Origin: Prevotellaceae bacterium
GTDB lineage: Bacteria; Bacteroidota; Bacteroidia; Bacteroidales; Bacteroidaceae
Assembly: GCA_029219385.1 (NCBI GenBank)
Contig: JAQXTH010000058.1
Location: forward strand, 1-41,488
Direction: 5' to 3'
Length of the DNA stretch: 41,488 nucleotides
Part shown: piece by piece, positions 1 to 8,049 of the stretch
Layout: each line of letters begins with the position of its first letter
How positions within the stretch are numbered: position 1 is the first letter of the stretch
Translations under genes and position numbers: made by a program
The notes under the pieces: generated by a model
What the model was told of the DNA's origin: nothing
What the model saw: the letters and a program-made list of their open reading frames with translations, nothing else
The model's database searches: none

Positions 1-11
1 ACGTACCCTAA

Positions 12-128
12 TACCATCGAAATGCCCTGTTTTATGCGTCGAGAACTGACAATCTGTCCGCGAGATTAGGTCTGCACCGATATATGAGAGACACGGCCCA
101 TTACACAATTGAAAGACTGAGCCATTAA
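12..128 (+). other. Short open stretch at the window edge, possible C-terminal remnant
   Basis: A 38-codon open frame ends at TAA 126-128. It reads like the tail of a real protein, with SARLGLHRYMRDTAHYTIER near the end. An in-frame TAA at 9-11 closes it upstream and there is no start codon in a sensible place. It is therefore either the end of a broken gene or chance. I do not recognise the family. Confidence 0.2.
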
Positions 129-151
129 CTGAATATCCCTATTTAATCGTT

Positions 152-325
152 TTACATATTTCTGTATGCAGAATAAACACTTTTGCATCGGGAATTACCC
201 TGTTTTACAACTTCAACATAGAGACCTATTATATCAGCCGTACTAATATACAATGAGTGCTTCACCATAGGAATACGAGAAAGCACTTCTTTCTGGTGGT
301 CAGTGTTGGAGAAACAGGTCAGCAT
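152..325 (-). CDS. Small hypothetical protein (57 aa)
   Basis: A short frame starts at ATG 325 and stops at TAA 152-154. It lies only 6 nt downstream of the DUF6140 gene on the same strand, which suggests co-transcription. The product is 57 residues with no signal peptide, membrane segment or recognised motif. The C-terminal third is basic and polar (QGNSRCKSVYSAYRNM). Support comes from position and spacing only. It could be a chance frame or the remnant of a longer gene. Confidence 0.3.
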   Translation of the reverse strand: MLTCFSNTDHQKEVLSRIPMVKHSLYISTADIIGLYVEVVKQGNSRCKSVYSAYRNM

Positions 326-331
326 TGAGAA

Positions 332-556
332 CTATTTTTGCTTAATGTCCATATAGGAAATCCAAGAACCCATGATAGGTTTAATGTCCAGCCCATACTT
401 CCGTTGGAATGCGGCTACAATAATCTCTTGACCTTGAATGGTACCAGTGAGATTATTAATACCTCTATCGAAGGAAACCTCCACTTCCATACCTTTCTCA
501 ACTTTGCATCCATTGTAACGACCAGACTGTTTAATAGAAACTTTAAATAATGCCAT
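332..556 (-). CDS. DUF6140 family small protein
   Basis: This 74-residue protein opens MALFKVSIKQSGRYNG, continues with a KGMEVEV segment, and has a C-terminal half with AAFQRKYGLDIKPI and a closing aromatic strand. The pattern matches the small DUF6140 proteins that I associate with Bacteroidales accessory regions and conjugative elements; their function is unknown. There is no signal peptide or membrane segment, so it is probably cytoplasmic. It is the second-to-last gene of a minus-strand series that starts near 5282, about 155 bp downstream of the PP2C gene. The family call is from memory of the N-terminal pattern and should be treated as moderate. Confidence 0.6.
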   Translation of the reverse strand: MALFKVSIKQSGRYNGCKVEKGMEVEVSFDRGINNLTGTIQGQEIIVAAFQRKYGLDIKPIMGSWISYMDIKQK

Positions 557-712
557 AATAGTTATTTTTAATGTTTTAATTTGATATCATCACTATGTTA
601 ATTAAATATTTAAGTCGCCTAACAGCAACTTATTTAAGAGAAGCTTAATTTTTTGTGCACTCTTCTATGGGAACGGTATTCCGATATAAGTATCTATGCA
701 GGATTAATCTAT

Positions 713-1399
713 TTAAGTTATTGCAATCAGCACCGCCGTATAATTGTCATAACTACGCATTTCACAATGTATACGATAGGCATCAAGTATTTCGTTTGGC
801 GACTTCTTGTCCATCATGTACTCTATCAAGGTTTCAAGTGCCATACTATTGTACAACCCGTCTGAACATAACATAATCCGGTCGCCAACTTTCAGTTTGA
901 ACGACACCACATCAGGTATGCAAACTTCAGGACGATAGGAGAAAAAACAACGGTCGATTATCTCCCAACCATATTCCATACGGATGTGATCTTTCGTCAG
1001 ATATAATAGCCCTACACCAGGTCGCATCAGATAGCATCTGCTGTCACCCAAATGCGCAATGGTCACAGTATCGCCTTCTATGCTTGCCATTACCATCGTT
1101 GTACCCATCTTCACATTTCCCATAGTGAATGCACATTTATCAAGAGCCACCCTTGCCTTTAGGCAAGCTTTCTCTACCTTATCCTTGCTGTCAATTTCAT
1201 CCACTGCTTTTCTCCAATAATTCACAATAGCATCTGCTACCGTTTCACTTGCCACTTCACCTTTGTCATGACCGCCCATGCCATCGCATACCACAGCCAG
1301 CCATCGGTTTCCGTCAGGCATACCTACCATACGGAAAGCATCTTCGTTATTCTTTCGCTTTCCTGTTTCACTAATCGTTGCGTATTGAATCTTTACCAT
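713..1399 (-). CDS. PP2C-family serine/threonine protein phosphatase
   Basis: The 228-residue product is a single PP2C (PPM) domain, predicted to be a metal-dependent phosphatase acting on phospho-Ser/Thr in the cytoplasm. The metal-binding and catalytic signatures are in order: NNED near residues 17-20, VVCDGMGGHDKGE around D39-G40, HLGDSR with D119, GDRIMLCSDG with D173 and D180, and YDNYT with D218. All expected acidic residues are present, so it should be active. It lacks any sensor or membrane segment. The unknown gene upstream (1414-2124) ends 14 nt before it, indicating an operon. No Ser/Thr kinase is visible in the window, so its partner must be elsewhere or it regulates a neighbouring accessory protein. 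Confidence 0.93.
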   Translation of the reverse strand: MVKIQYATISETGKRKNNEDAFRMVGMPDGNRWLAVVCDGMGGHDKGEVASETVADAIVNYWRKAVDEIDSKDKVEKACLKARVALDKCAFTMGNVKMGTTMVMASIEGDTVTIAHLGDSRCYLMRPGVGLLYLTKDHIRMEYGWEIIDRCFFSYRPEVCIPDVVSFKLKVGDRIMLCSDGLYNSMALETLIEYMMDKKSPNEILDAYRIHCEMRSYDNYTAVLIAIT

Positions 1400-1413
1400 A
1401 ATATATATAAGTA

Positions 1414-2124
1414 TTAATCGTTATAGTCATATTTATCCCAATTGATGTCATCCCAATCGGTTGACCCTGTATTGTGAGTGCTTTCAGCATTTATCTCTAT
1501 GCAGAAATCACGCACCCACAGAAGGTCAAGGATTGAGAATGTGGTGTGGCAGTATAGATTATGGAATGCATAACAGAGTTTCATGTCTTTTGTCTTTTCT
1601 CTGTCAATTCCTTCGTTCCAATTCTCTGTTTCTTCGGAAAGATAAATAGTCTCTTTTTCTGATGGGATTGTTTCTTGTCCTGTGAAATAAATATCATTTG
1701 CACCATCTTTATATAAAGGCATAAACTCATCATAACTCCCGTTAAGCACATTCCACATCTTCCTCGCCCTTATGCTTTGTACAGGATGGATCTCTGAATA
1801 CTTGTAACTCAGAAATACCTTCCCCTGAAACTCCAAGTCTTCAAGACCTGTTTCATTTACGCTTTCGGATAGTCTTGATAATCTCTCCCTCATTTCGCAT
1901 TGTGCTTGGACAAGAGCGTTATTAAACTCTGAGAGCAACGAGAAATATTCATCTGTCCATTCTAACATACCATTGATAATACGCTTGCGGACACTCAATA
2001 AATGTTGTACGGCAAGGTTTGCGTCCTTGCCTGTTCTGTAATGTTTCTCATCACTGACTATGCCGAGAATTTCTATCTCGACAGCCTTAACTGCAGGATG
2101 GTCAAATATTTCTTTTGTTGTCAT
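1414..2124 (-). CDS. Hypothetical protein upstream of the PP2C gene
   Basis: The product is 236 residues from ATG 2124 (MTTKEIFDHPAVKAVEIE). A longer frame reaches 2154 but would need a TTG start, so the ATG is preferred. I do not recognise a family. The N-terminal half is predicted helical and charged, around a QHLLSVRKRIINGMLEWTDE stretch. The C-terminus is strongly acidic and rich in Asp/Asn (DWDDINWDKYDYND). There is no signal peptide or membrane segment. It sits between the PD-(D/E)XK nuclease gene and the PP2C phosphatase on the same strand, 14 nt from the latter, so a role tied to the phosphatase is plausible but unproven. Confidence 0.75.
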   Translation of the reverse strand: MTTKEIFDHPAVKAVEIEILGIVSDEKHYRTGKDANLAVQHLLSVRKRIINGMLEWTDEYFSLLSEFNNALVQAQCEMRERLSRLSESVNETGLEDLEFQGKVFLSYKYSEIHPVQSIRARKMWNVLNGSYDEFMPLYKDGANDIYFTGQETIPSEKETIYLSEETENWNEGIDREKTKDMKLCYAFHNLYCHTTFSILDLLWVRDFCIEINAESTHNTGSTDWDDINWDKYDYND

Positions 2125-2237
2125 ATTTGTGATATCTTGTTGTTTCCGATGCAAAATAATAAAAGAGGCATGCCTTTTATGGGCATACCTCTTGAGAAGA
2201 TTGTATGTGAGTTCAATTTTTGTTTGAGAGACGAAGA

Positions 2238-3446
2238 TTATAAGCCTATACCTTCCAATTCTTTACATAGCTCTTTTACATTGTTCGTTATCTCAGTCTT
2301 GATAGTGCCATCATACAGGTGTTCAAATACAACATCATTATTCCAGTCTTGATCCTTAAATGGTTTATGTGAGGCCCACCACTCATTATGTTTACCACCT
2401 AATTTGCGTAATATTTCCTGTTTTACATCTGGTGCCTTACCTTTTTCTAATTCTCCCTTATATCTTATGCCATAGTTAAAATTCGTGAGGTCATTACCCA
2501 TAAATTCAAACCCAATGCAGAAAAATTTCCACTCAGGTTTATAGAAAAAGAAATGTCCATTCCAACGCTTACACCAATCCGTTGTGGAACATATACATTC
2601 CATTTCTAATTCATTGGCAATTTTTTGCACATGCCCTTTCAGCGTTGTATTACAAATTTTATTTAGCACATCATAGTGAACACTTTTGATTTTGAACATT
2701 GCCGCGATATTATCTTTATTGGCAAGAAGATCTACCAACTTTTCTTTTGTTGAACTTTCCATATCTTGATTTGTAAGTTTTAGAATTAAATTATAGTACT
2801 GAGTGATGGTCTCTCTTACGACAGGAGAAGAAGCTGCTTTTTCTTTACAACAAATTAACCAATCACGAATAAATGATTTGTAATCAATACAGAAGAAATC
2901 TTTACCTTCCTCCATAGAAAACATGTCTCCCGATGTTGAATCATTACTTGGAACATGTCCATCAAGAGTCAGATACAATATTATATATGACTTATAGTGT
3001 GTTTGAGCATAATTCTTGTATCGATAAAGCTGTTTCTTTTGGTCATCTGCATATATTTTGTTTTCAATTATTATGGCTTTGTCACGTTTCTCTGATTGAA
3101 TAATGATGTCTATTCGTCCACCAGATTCATTTCCCGACGAGATATTTCCGATATTGTATTCAACATATACATGGCACTTTTCAAGGTCTGTATCAAATGA
3201 GAAATCAACATTCGGGAGCGATTCTTTGAGAAGGTCCACAAAAACCTTTAGGAATGTGCTTTTACAGCCATGATTCCACATCGGATCCAGTAAGGAAGCT
3301 ATTATTGCAGAATGAGTATATACCTCATCCCGTTGAGCATGCATGACTTCAAAAATATTAAAGTTCTCACCACGCCTTTCCTTTTCTCTTTTAAGGATTT
3401 TTTCCTCTTGTACAAGTTGGTTTACTTTATGTAATAGTGATTGCAT
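2238..3446 (-). CDS. PD-(D/E)XK nuclease family protein
   Basis: This 402-residue protein has an N-terminal helical region with HSAIIASLLDP around residues 45-54, typical of the PD-(D/E)XK nuclease superfamily proteins grouped as PDDEXK_4. The catalytic core follows: an acidic residue near E96, then GGRIDIII with D113 and AIIIENKIYA with E128-x-K130. This is a complete D...ExK signature, and the family is expected to cut or bind DNA. The C-terminal 250 residues are variable and probably set specificity. No methyltransferase or helicase partner lies next to it. The gene is AT-rich compared with the core genes further right, consistent with horizontal acquisition. Substrate is unknown. Confidence 0.88.
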   Translation of the reverse strand: MQSLLHKVNQLVQEEKILKREKERRGENFNIFEVMHAQRDEVYTHSAIIASLLDPMWNHGCKSTFLKVFVDLLKESLPNVDFSFDTDLEKCHVYVEYNIGNISSGNESGGRIDIIIQSEKRDKAIIIENKIYADDQKKQLYRYKNYAQTHYKSYIILYLTLDGHVPSNDSTSGDMFSMEEGKDFFCIDYKSFIRDWLICCKEKAASSPVVRETITQYYNLILKLTNQDMESSTKEKLVDLLANKDNIAAMFKIKSVHYDVLNKICNTTLKGHVQKIANELEMECICSTTDWCKRWNGHFFFYKPEWKFFCIGFEFMGNDLTNFNYGIRYKGELEKGKAPDVKQEILRKLGGKHNEWWASHKPFKDQDWNNDVVFEHLYDGTIKTEITNNVKELCKELEGIGL

Positions 3447-3483
3447 CTCTTATAATGTTTTTAGTATATATTATTTTTGATAA

Positions 3484-3972
3484 TTATAAAATTTCTCGTG
3501 CTATAGCCGCACACGCCTCTGCATCAGCCAAGGCATGATGGTGGTTTGTCAAGTCATATCCGCAGCGGGCGGCAATCACATCAAGGGAGTGGCTGCCGCC
3601 AGGCCATACTTTGCGAGATGCTACACAGGTGCAGAGGAATGGATAGTCGGGATAGTCCATCTGGTAGACACGAAAGACAGCTTTGAGACAGCTCTCGTCA
3701 AATGCCTTGTTGTGAGCGACAAGGGGAAGACCGGCAATCTTGGGTTCTATTTGTTCCCATACTTTTGGGAAAACAAGAGCATCGTCCGTATCATTACAGC
3801 ACAGACCGTGTACCTGACTACACCAATAGTTATAATAATTTGGCTCTGGCTGGATGAGGGAATAGAACTTATCCTCAATCTCCCCACCCCTTACTATCAC
3901 TACGCCAACAGAGCATACCGACGAGCGCTCGTTGTTGGCAGTCTCAAAATCTATGGCTGCAAAGTCTTGCAA
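3484..3972 (-). CDS. 3'-5' exonuclease, DEDDh (DnaQ-like) family
   Basis: This is a compact 162-residue exonuclease domain with nothing attached. All five catalytic residues of the DEDDh fold are visible: D8 and E10 in AAIDFET, D92 in AHNKAFDESCL, H145 in NHHHALAD, and D150. The family removes nucleotides from 3' ends of DNA or RNA; members of this size are often annotated as DNA polymerase III epsilon-like exonucleases. The start is an ATG 37 nt upstream of the nuclease gene start and just downstream of the RhuM remnant, consistent with an operon. It is more likely an accessory exonuclease than the replicative proofreading subunit, given the neighbours. Confidence 0.9.
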   Translation of the reverse strand: MQDFAAIDFETANNERSSVCSVGVVIVRGGEIEDKFYSLIQPEPNYYNYWCSQVHGLCCNDTDDALVFPKVWEQIEPKIAGLPLVAHNKAFDESCLKAVFRVYQMDYPDYPFLCTCVASRKVWPGGSHSLDVIAARCGYDLTNHHHALADAEACAAIAREIL

Positions 3973-3983
3973 ATCTGATGTAC

Positions 3984-4371
3984 TTATTGGTTATCTTTAT
4001 TGATTAGATTGACTACCACCTTCACCGTCACTTCTTTTTCTTCGGTGCGACTTTCGGCAATCATTAGTTTCAAAGCCACAAGTGTGTTGTCTGCAATGCA
4101 TTTGGGTATATCCCTCTTTCCTGCCATATTTCTTGGGTGTCGCAAATTTTGCGACTACCGACTCACCTTCTAGTTCTTCTCTCAATGCATTATTGATATG
4201 CTTTGTTATTGTCTTGTAGTCTCTGCCATAAATTTGAGCGATTTGCTCTTGATTAAGCCACACAGAATCTTTCTCTAACTTTACTTCAAGTTGTGTGTTG
4301 CCATCGTCTGTTGTGTATAGAACGATAGACGAGCCATTATTATCAACAATTTTATTCTCAGTCATACTCAT
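3984..4371 (-). pseudogene. RhuM-family gene, internally deleted and frameshifted
   Basis: The first 80 or so residues from ATG 4371 match the N-terminal DNA-binding-like part of RhuM (virulence protein RhuM) proteins, with VKLEKDSVWLNQEQIAQIYG and EGESVVAKFATPKKYG. After YTQMH the frame turns into Cys/His/Arg-rich residues that look out of frame, ending at 3997. A second reading frame, from ATG 4127 to TAA 3984, encodes NTLVALKLMIAESRTEEK and KVVVNLINKDNQ, a plausible native C-terminus. The family is normally over 300 residues, so about 200 central residues appear deleted with a frameshift at the join. The start overlaps the WYL gene stop by 4 nt. Confidence 0.7.
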
Positions 4372-5282
4372 CCTTGCTCCTTATATTGATTCCACATCCT
4401 CTTTATCTTTCCGGCAATCTCCTTACGAAGCCAGTAGGGCTCGAGTACCTCAAGGTCCTCGCCATTCCATAGCAACTCTTGCTGGAAGTCGATTGTTGGT
4501 CTGACTTGCAATTCGAAAATGCTATACCCATCAGATTGTTCAGTCTCTTGTTGTGACTCATGCAATGGTAAGTCGCGGAGATAGTGTGCCTGACCGGAGT
4601 TGACCTTGATTCTCACCTTCTCGATATTACACCCATCGCTAGGGATTACACCGATACAACCATCAAAGAATCCCTGTGGGTCGAACTCTTCTGGGTATTC
4701 AAAGGTATGGTTTGAAAGACGGAAGTCCTGTATGCGGTCGAGGCAGAAGACAATATTCTTGCCTGCTGGCCAATTACGTCCCACCATATACCAACGTAGA
4801 CGGAAGAGTTTAACACACAAAGGCATAATGTAATGTTCGCGAGTATTCCCCCTCCAGTAGTTGAAATAGTTGATATGAATGAAGCGGTTTTTCTTCATCG
4901 CATCCATGATAGGTCTCAAATATTCATTGCCACTTGGCACATTTTCAAGAATAATTCTGTCTTTGATTGATTTGTTCTCAAGGAGGGAATTGCTTACAGA
5001 AAGCGTACTCAGCAACCAGTTTTGGATACTGTCACTCTTCATGTTGTCCACGTTAGCAATGTAGTACCGGTAAGGCGCAGCTTTTTCGCATTCGATAGAT
5101 AGACCGAAAGTGTCGAAGATGTTCCACTTCCATTTGTGGAATGTGCGCTTAAGCAACTCCTCACCGCCGCTTAGGTCAACATTGTCCATCCATCGACGGT
5201 TCAGTTCCTCGAAGGAAATCTTATGTGCTCGATAGATGGTTTCAACAATCCATACAATCTTATTTGTTTGATTTAGAGCCAT
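4368..5282 (-). CDS. WYL-domain transcriptional regulator
   Basis: This 304-residue regulator has an N-terminal winged-helix-like region (IVWIVETIYRAHKISFEELN, residues about 9-28). The WYL domain spans about residues 130-215, with FRLRWYMVGRNWPAGKNIV as the WYL-type motif followed by CLDRIQDF. The C-terminal extension ends FQQELLWNGEDLEVLEPYW, common in this family. WYL proteins are ligand-sensing regulators that often control phage-defence islands and DNA-damage responses. It is first in a minus-strand series reaching at least 713, overlapping the RhuM remnant by 4 nt, so it probably autoregulates the cassette. A TAnnTTTG-type element lies about 120 bp upstream. Confidence 0.9.
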   Translation of the reverse strand: MALNQTNKIVWIVETIYRAHKISFEELNRRWMDNVDLSGGEELLKRTFHKWKWNIFDTFGLSIECEKAAPYRYYIANVDNMKSDSIQNWLLSTLSVSNSLLENKSIKDRIILENVPSGNEYLRPIMDAMKKNRFIHINYFNYWRGNTREHYIMPLCVKLFRLRWYMVGRNWPAGKNIVFCLDRIQDFRLSNHTFEYPEEFDPQGFFDGCIGVIPSDGCNIEKVRIKVNSGQAHYLRDLPLHESQQETEQSDGYSIFELQVRPTIDFQQELLWNGEDLEVLEPYWLRKEIAGKIKRMWNQYKEQG

Positions 5283-5403
5283 GAATATATTACGTTTTTA
5301 CATACATAACATTTTAACTGCAAAATTATTGCTTTTGTATGCCTTTTTTGTTCATACCTGCCTGTTTTTTTTTGCAAAAGAAACTTTTTTCGGGGACGAT
5401 TTA

Positions 5404-5411
5404 CAAATGTA
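5404..5411 (-). promoter_or_regulatory. Candidate -7 element for the WYL cassette
   Basis: The minus strand reads TACATTTG, matching the Bacteroidetes -7 consensus TAnnTTTG, about 120 bp upstream of the WYL start. No clear -33 TTTG is at the expected distance, so this is a weak call. Confidence 0.35.
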
Positions 5412-5516
5412 GCATAAAGAAATGATGGATTCTTAACCCAAGTATGATATCCAAAAATTATTTTCAACTATTTTAAGATATATTCAGGTAGTGTTTCATA
5501 GAGTGTGTCCGTTTTC

Positions 5517-5840
5517 TTATTCAATCACATACCATGTATATCCGCTGGCAGGAATAGTGATGGTCAACTGTATTTCCTGTTTTTCGTTGAGGCGATAAGT
5601 TTTGATCTTTCCTTCCTGTTCTCTCACTTTGGCTTTGTTGGTGAGACCGGTGTAGTATAGTGGCAGGGTGATGTGGCGCACGATGTCTTTGCCGTCGGGT
5701 GTTTGATATATTTCGGCTTTGGATTTTTCGGGAGTGAGCAGCCAGTCAAATTCTGTTTTGTCAGACAGGAGGGTGTTGAATGTGGGAAGCGAGGAGAGTT
5801 TTTGGCTCAGGTTTTGTTGTGTCTTGTGGCTTTTGGGGAT
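5517..5840 (-). pseudogene. C-terminal remnant of a larger secreted, probably carbohydrate-active protein
   Basis: The minus strand has an open frame of about 107 codons ending at TAA 5517-5519 and closed upstream by an in-frame TAA at 5841-5843, without a start codon. It encodes FDWLLTPEKSKAEIYQTPDG, LPLYYTGLTNKAKVREQEGK and a terminal TITIPASGYTWYVIE. This reads like the beta-sandwich tail of Bacteroidetes polysaccharide-degrading or surface enzymes, though I cannot name the family. Nothing upstream continues it, since the promoter and start of the LRR operon follow. It is interpreted as the leftover end of a gene removed by deletion or by arrival of the plus-strand LRR locus. Confidence 0.55.
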
Positions 5841-5851
5841 TTAATGAGTGA

Positions 5852-5886
5852 TTTGAACTCGGATATAAGATTTTTCCTTAACTTTG
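5852..5886 (+). promoter_or_regulatory. Promoter for the LRR/transglutaminase operon
   Basis: TTTG at 5852-5855 and TAACTTTG at 5879-5886 are separated by 23 bp, the long end of the Bacteroidetes sigma spacing. It lies about 110 bp upstream of the first LRR gene and overlaps the edge of the pseudogene remnant. It is the best candidate to drive the 5998-11131 gene series. Confidence 0.5.
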
Positions 5887-5997
5887 TTGATACGTTTTTG
5901 TGGCTTGGGTGTTTATATAATAGAAGGCAGTGCTGAATGGAGATTATCGCGGTGCTGCATTTCTATGAATATTAAAAGGTATTAAAAACAAAATGTT

Positions 5998-8028
5998 ATG
6001 AAAAAGTTATTATCTCTATTATTGGTTATGCTGCTTGTCTCTGTCGTCAGCGTGGGGGCAAAATCTCGTCGTGTCAGTTTGAAAACACCCGGCACTCTCG
6101 CCACATTGATTGGCGAACGACAGAAGTTTAAAATCACGGATTTGACCATTGAGGGTGCGCTCAATGGTTCCGACCTCCGTTTTTTGCGCGAGATGGCAGG
6201 CAGTGACTTTCGGCAACAACCTACCGAGGGTCGTCTGCGCAGGCTCGACTTGAGTCGTTCCACGTTTGCGAGGGGTGGCGAACCGTATATATTTAAGGAC
6301 ACTTGTGTGTCGTTGCAGGGTGGACCATTGACCGTTCCTCACTTTGCTTTTCGAGGCTGTCGCTTGGAACAGGTCGTCTTGCCCGAGCGTATGGACACTA
6401 TCGGTGTCGGTGCGTTTGAATATACGGCTTTGCGCAGCATTCGCATTCCCGAAGATGTGGTGGTGATGAGTTGGGTGTTTAATCGTTGCGACAGTCTAGC
6501 GCAAGTGGAGTTTCCACAACGTTTAGTTGAATTAGGGCAAAATAGTTTTCGCGACTGTGGAAGTTTGCGCACACTTCGCATTCACGATGTTCAATACTTG
6601 CCTTATCATGTGTTTCAAAATGTCACGGGGGTAGAGGAGGTTGTTATCGATGGTGTGCTTATGCACGTTGACGGTTGGTTTTGTGACGACTGTCCCCGAT
6701 TGCGTCGCATAGAGTTTGGCGGTATAGTGTTGTCTACGGGCGGTCAGCCTATTGCTTCAAATTGTCCGCAACTGTCACAGATTGCTTTCTCAGGCTTGTG
6801 CTTCCCTATGAATTTCGGTTCGGTGGAAAATTGTCCGCTCATGAAGAAATGTGATGTGACAGGCATTGTGTTGAGTTCTTACACCGAATTTATTCCTTCC
6901 AATACAGACCCGACTACGATTGCTGTCGAACGAATACGTGAGTTTTTGCAGTATATAAAAACATATTTGGCAGATTTGACAGAGAATAATTCAAATCTGC
7001 GTATGTCAAAATATATGAAGTTCACGAGTGGTAATGTCTTTTACAATCTTGCCTGCATTTGTGCTCTCAAGGGAATGAAAGATGAGGCTTTGCAAATGCT
7101 TGAAAAATCATATAATCATGGCTATGTCAATTATAAACATGCGTCAGTGGACAAGGATTTGCTTTCTCTGCATGGAGACGCAGTTTTTGAGGACGTTCTT
7201 AAACGTATGCAAGTGAAATGGGATCAAGAATATAATTATCTGATTGTTTTGCGTCAGTCCCCTGCCTATTCTGCCCAACCGTTGCAAAATGCTCCGGTGT
7301 TCACTTATGCTTCGCCCACAGACTCCAACCTTGTGAGAGTGAGGGAGTTTTTTAAACTTGACAGCATAGCCGGCAATGGCGACGAACTCTCGCGCATTAA
7401 GAACATCATGTATTGGCTTCACGATGAAATTCCTCACAATGGTTCGGGCGGTTTCCCCTCAAACACACCGCGCAATGCCATAGACCTTTATAAGGCTTGC
7501 AAAAGTCAGCAGCGTGGACTTAACTGTCGTGGATTGGCACTTGTGTTGTCGGAACTGTATCTTGCCATGGGGTGGCCGGCGAGAGCACTCACTTGTCAAT
7601 CGAAGAAATACGACACAGACCCCGATTGTCATGTTATCGACATGGTTTGGAGTCGTGATTTGAACAAATGGATATGGATGGATCCTTCATTCGCGGCTTT
7701 TGTGACCGATGAAAACGGCCTTCTTCTTCACCCCGGCGAGGTGCGCCAACGCTTGATTGACAACAAACCTTTGGTGTTGAACGAAGATGCCAATTGGAAT
7801 CATAAGAGCATTCAGACCAAAGAGCATTATCTCGAAGAGTATATGGCGAAAAACCTTTATTTCCTCAGTGTTTATCAGCACAACAAATTTGGATTGGAAA
7901 GCCCTGAGACTAACAGAGAGAATTATTATACTCTTGCGCCCGAGGGCAGTGAGGGACCAAATAGACCTGCTTTTAGGTTGAGCGATGAACAGTGGTTTTG
8001 GCAGGCTCCCGTGGAATTAGTGGAATAG
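5998..8028 (+). CDS. Secreted BspA-like LRR protein with transglutaminase-like domain (copy 1, catalytic residues intact)
   Basis: The 676-residue product has a signal peptide (MKKLLSLLLVMLLVSVVSVG). BspA-type leucine-rich repeats occupy about residues 30-300, with repeated F..C..L..V.LP.....IG..AF units. A transglutaminase-like fold follows at about 440-600. The expected Cys-His-Asp triad is visible: C510 in GLNCRG, H545 in DCHVIDMVW and D562 in IWMDPSF. Such domains make or break amide bonds or act as peptidases; the LRRs suggest surface protein binding. It is first in an apparent operon with a paralogue 21 nt downstream, an ECF sigma factor and an anti-sigma-like protein. The substrate is not predictable from sequence. 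Confidence 0.85.
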   Translation: MKKLLSLLLVMLLVSVVSVGAKSRRVSLKTPGTLATLIGERQKFKITDLTIEGALNGSDLRFLREMAGSDFRQQPTEGRLRRLDLSRSTFARGGEPYIFKDTCVSLQGGPLTVPHFAFRGCRLEQVVLPERMDTIGVGAFEYTALRSIRIPEDVVVMSWVFNRCDSLAQVEFPQRLVELGQNSFRDCGSLRTLRIHDVQYLPYHVFQNVTGVEEVVIDGVLMHVDGWFCDDCPRLRRIEFGGIVLSTGGQPIASNCPQLSQIAFSGLCFPMNFGSVENCPLMKKCDVTGIVLSSYTEFIPSNTDPTTIAVERIREFLQYIKTYLADLTENNSNLRMSKYMKFTSGNVFYNLACICALKGMKDEALQMLEKSYNHGYVNYKHASVDKDLLSLHGDAVFEDVLKRMQVKWDQEYNYLIVLRQSPAYSAQPLQNAPVFTYASPTDSNLVRVREFFKLDSIAGNGDELSRIKNIMYWLHDEIPHNGSGGFPSNTPRNAIDLYKACKSQQRGLNCRGLALVLSELYLAMGWPARALTCQSKKYDTDPDCHVIDMVWSRDLNKWIWMDPSFAAFVTDENGLLLHPGEVRQRLIDNKPLVLNEDANWNHKSIQTKEHYLEEYMAKNLYFLSVYQHNKFGLESPETNRENYYTLAPEGSEGPNRPAFRLSDEQWFWQAPVELVE

Positions 8029-8049
8029 TATGTTATTAAATATGATTTT

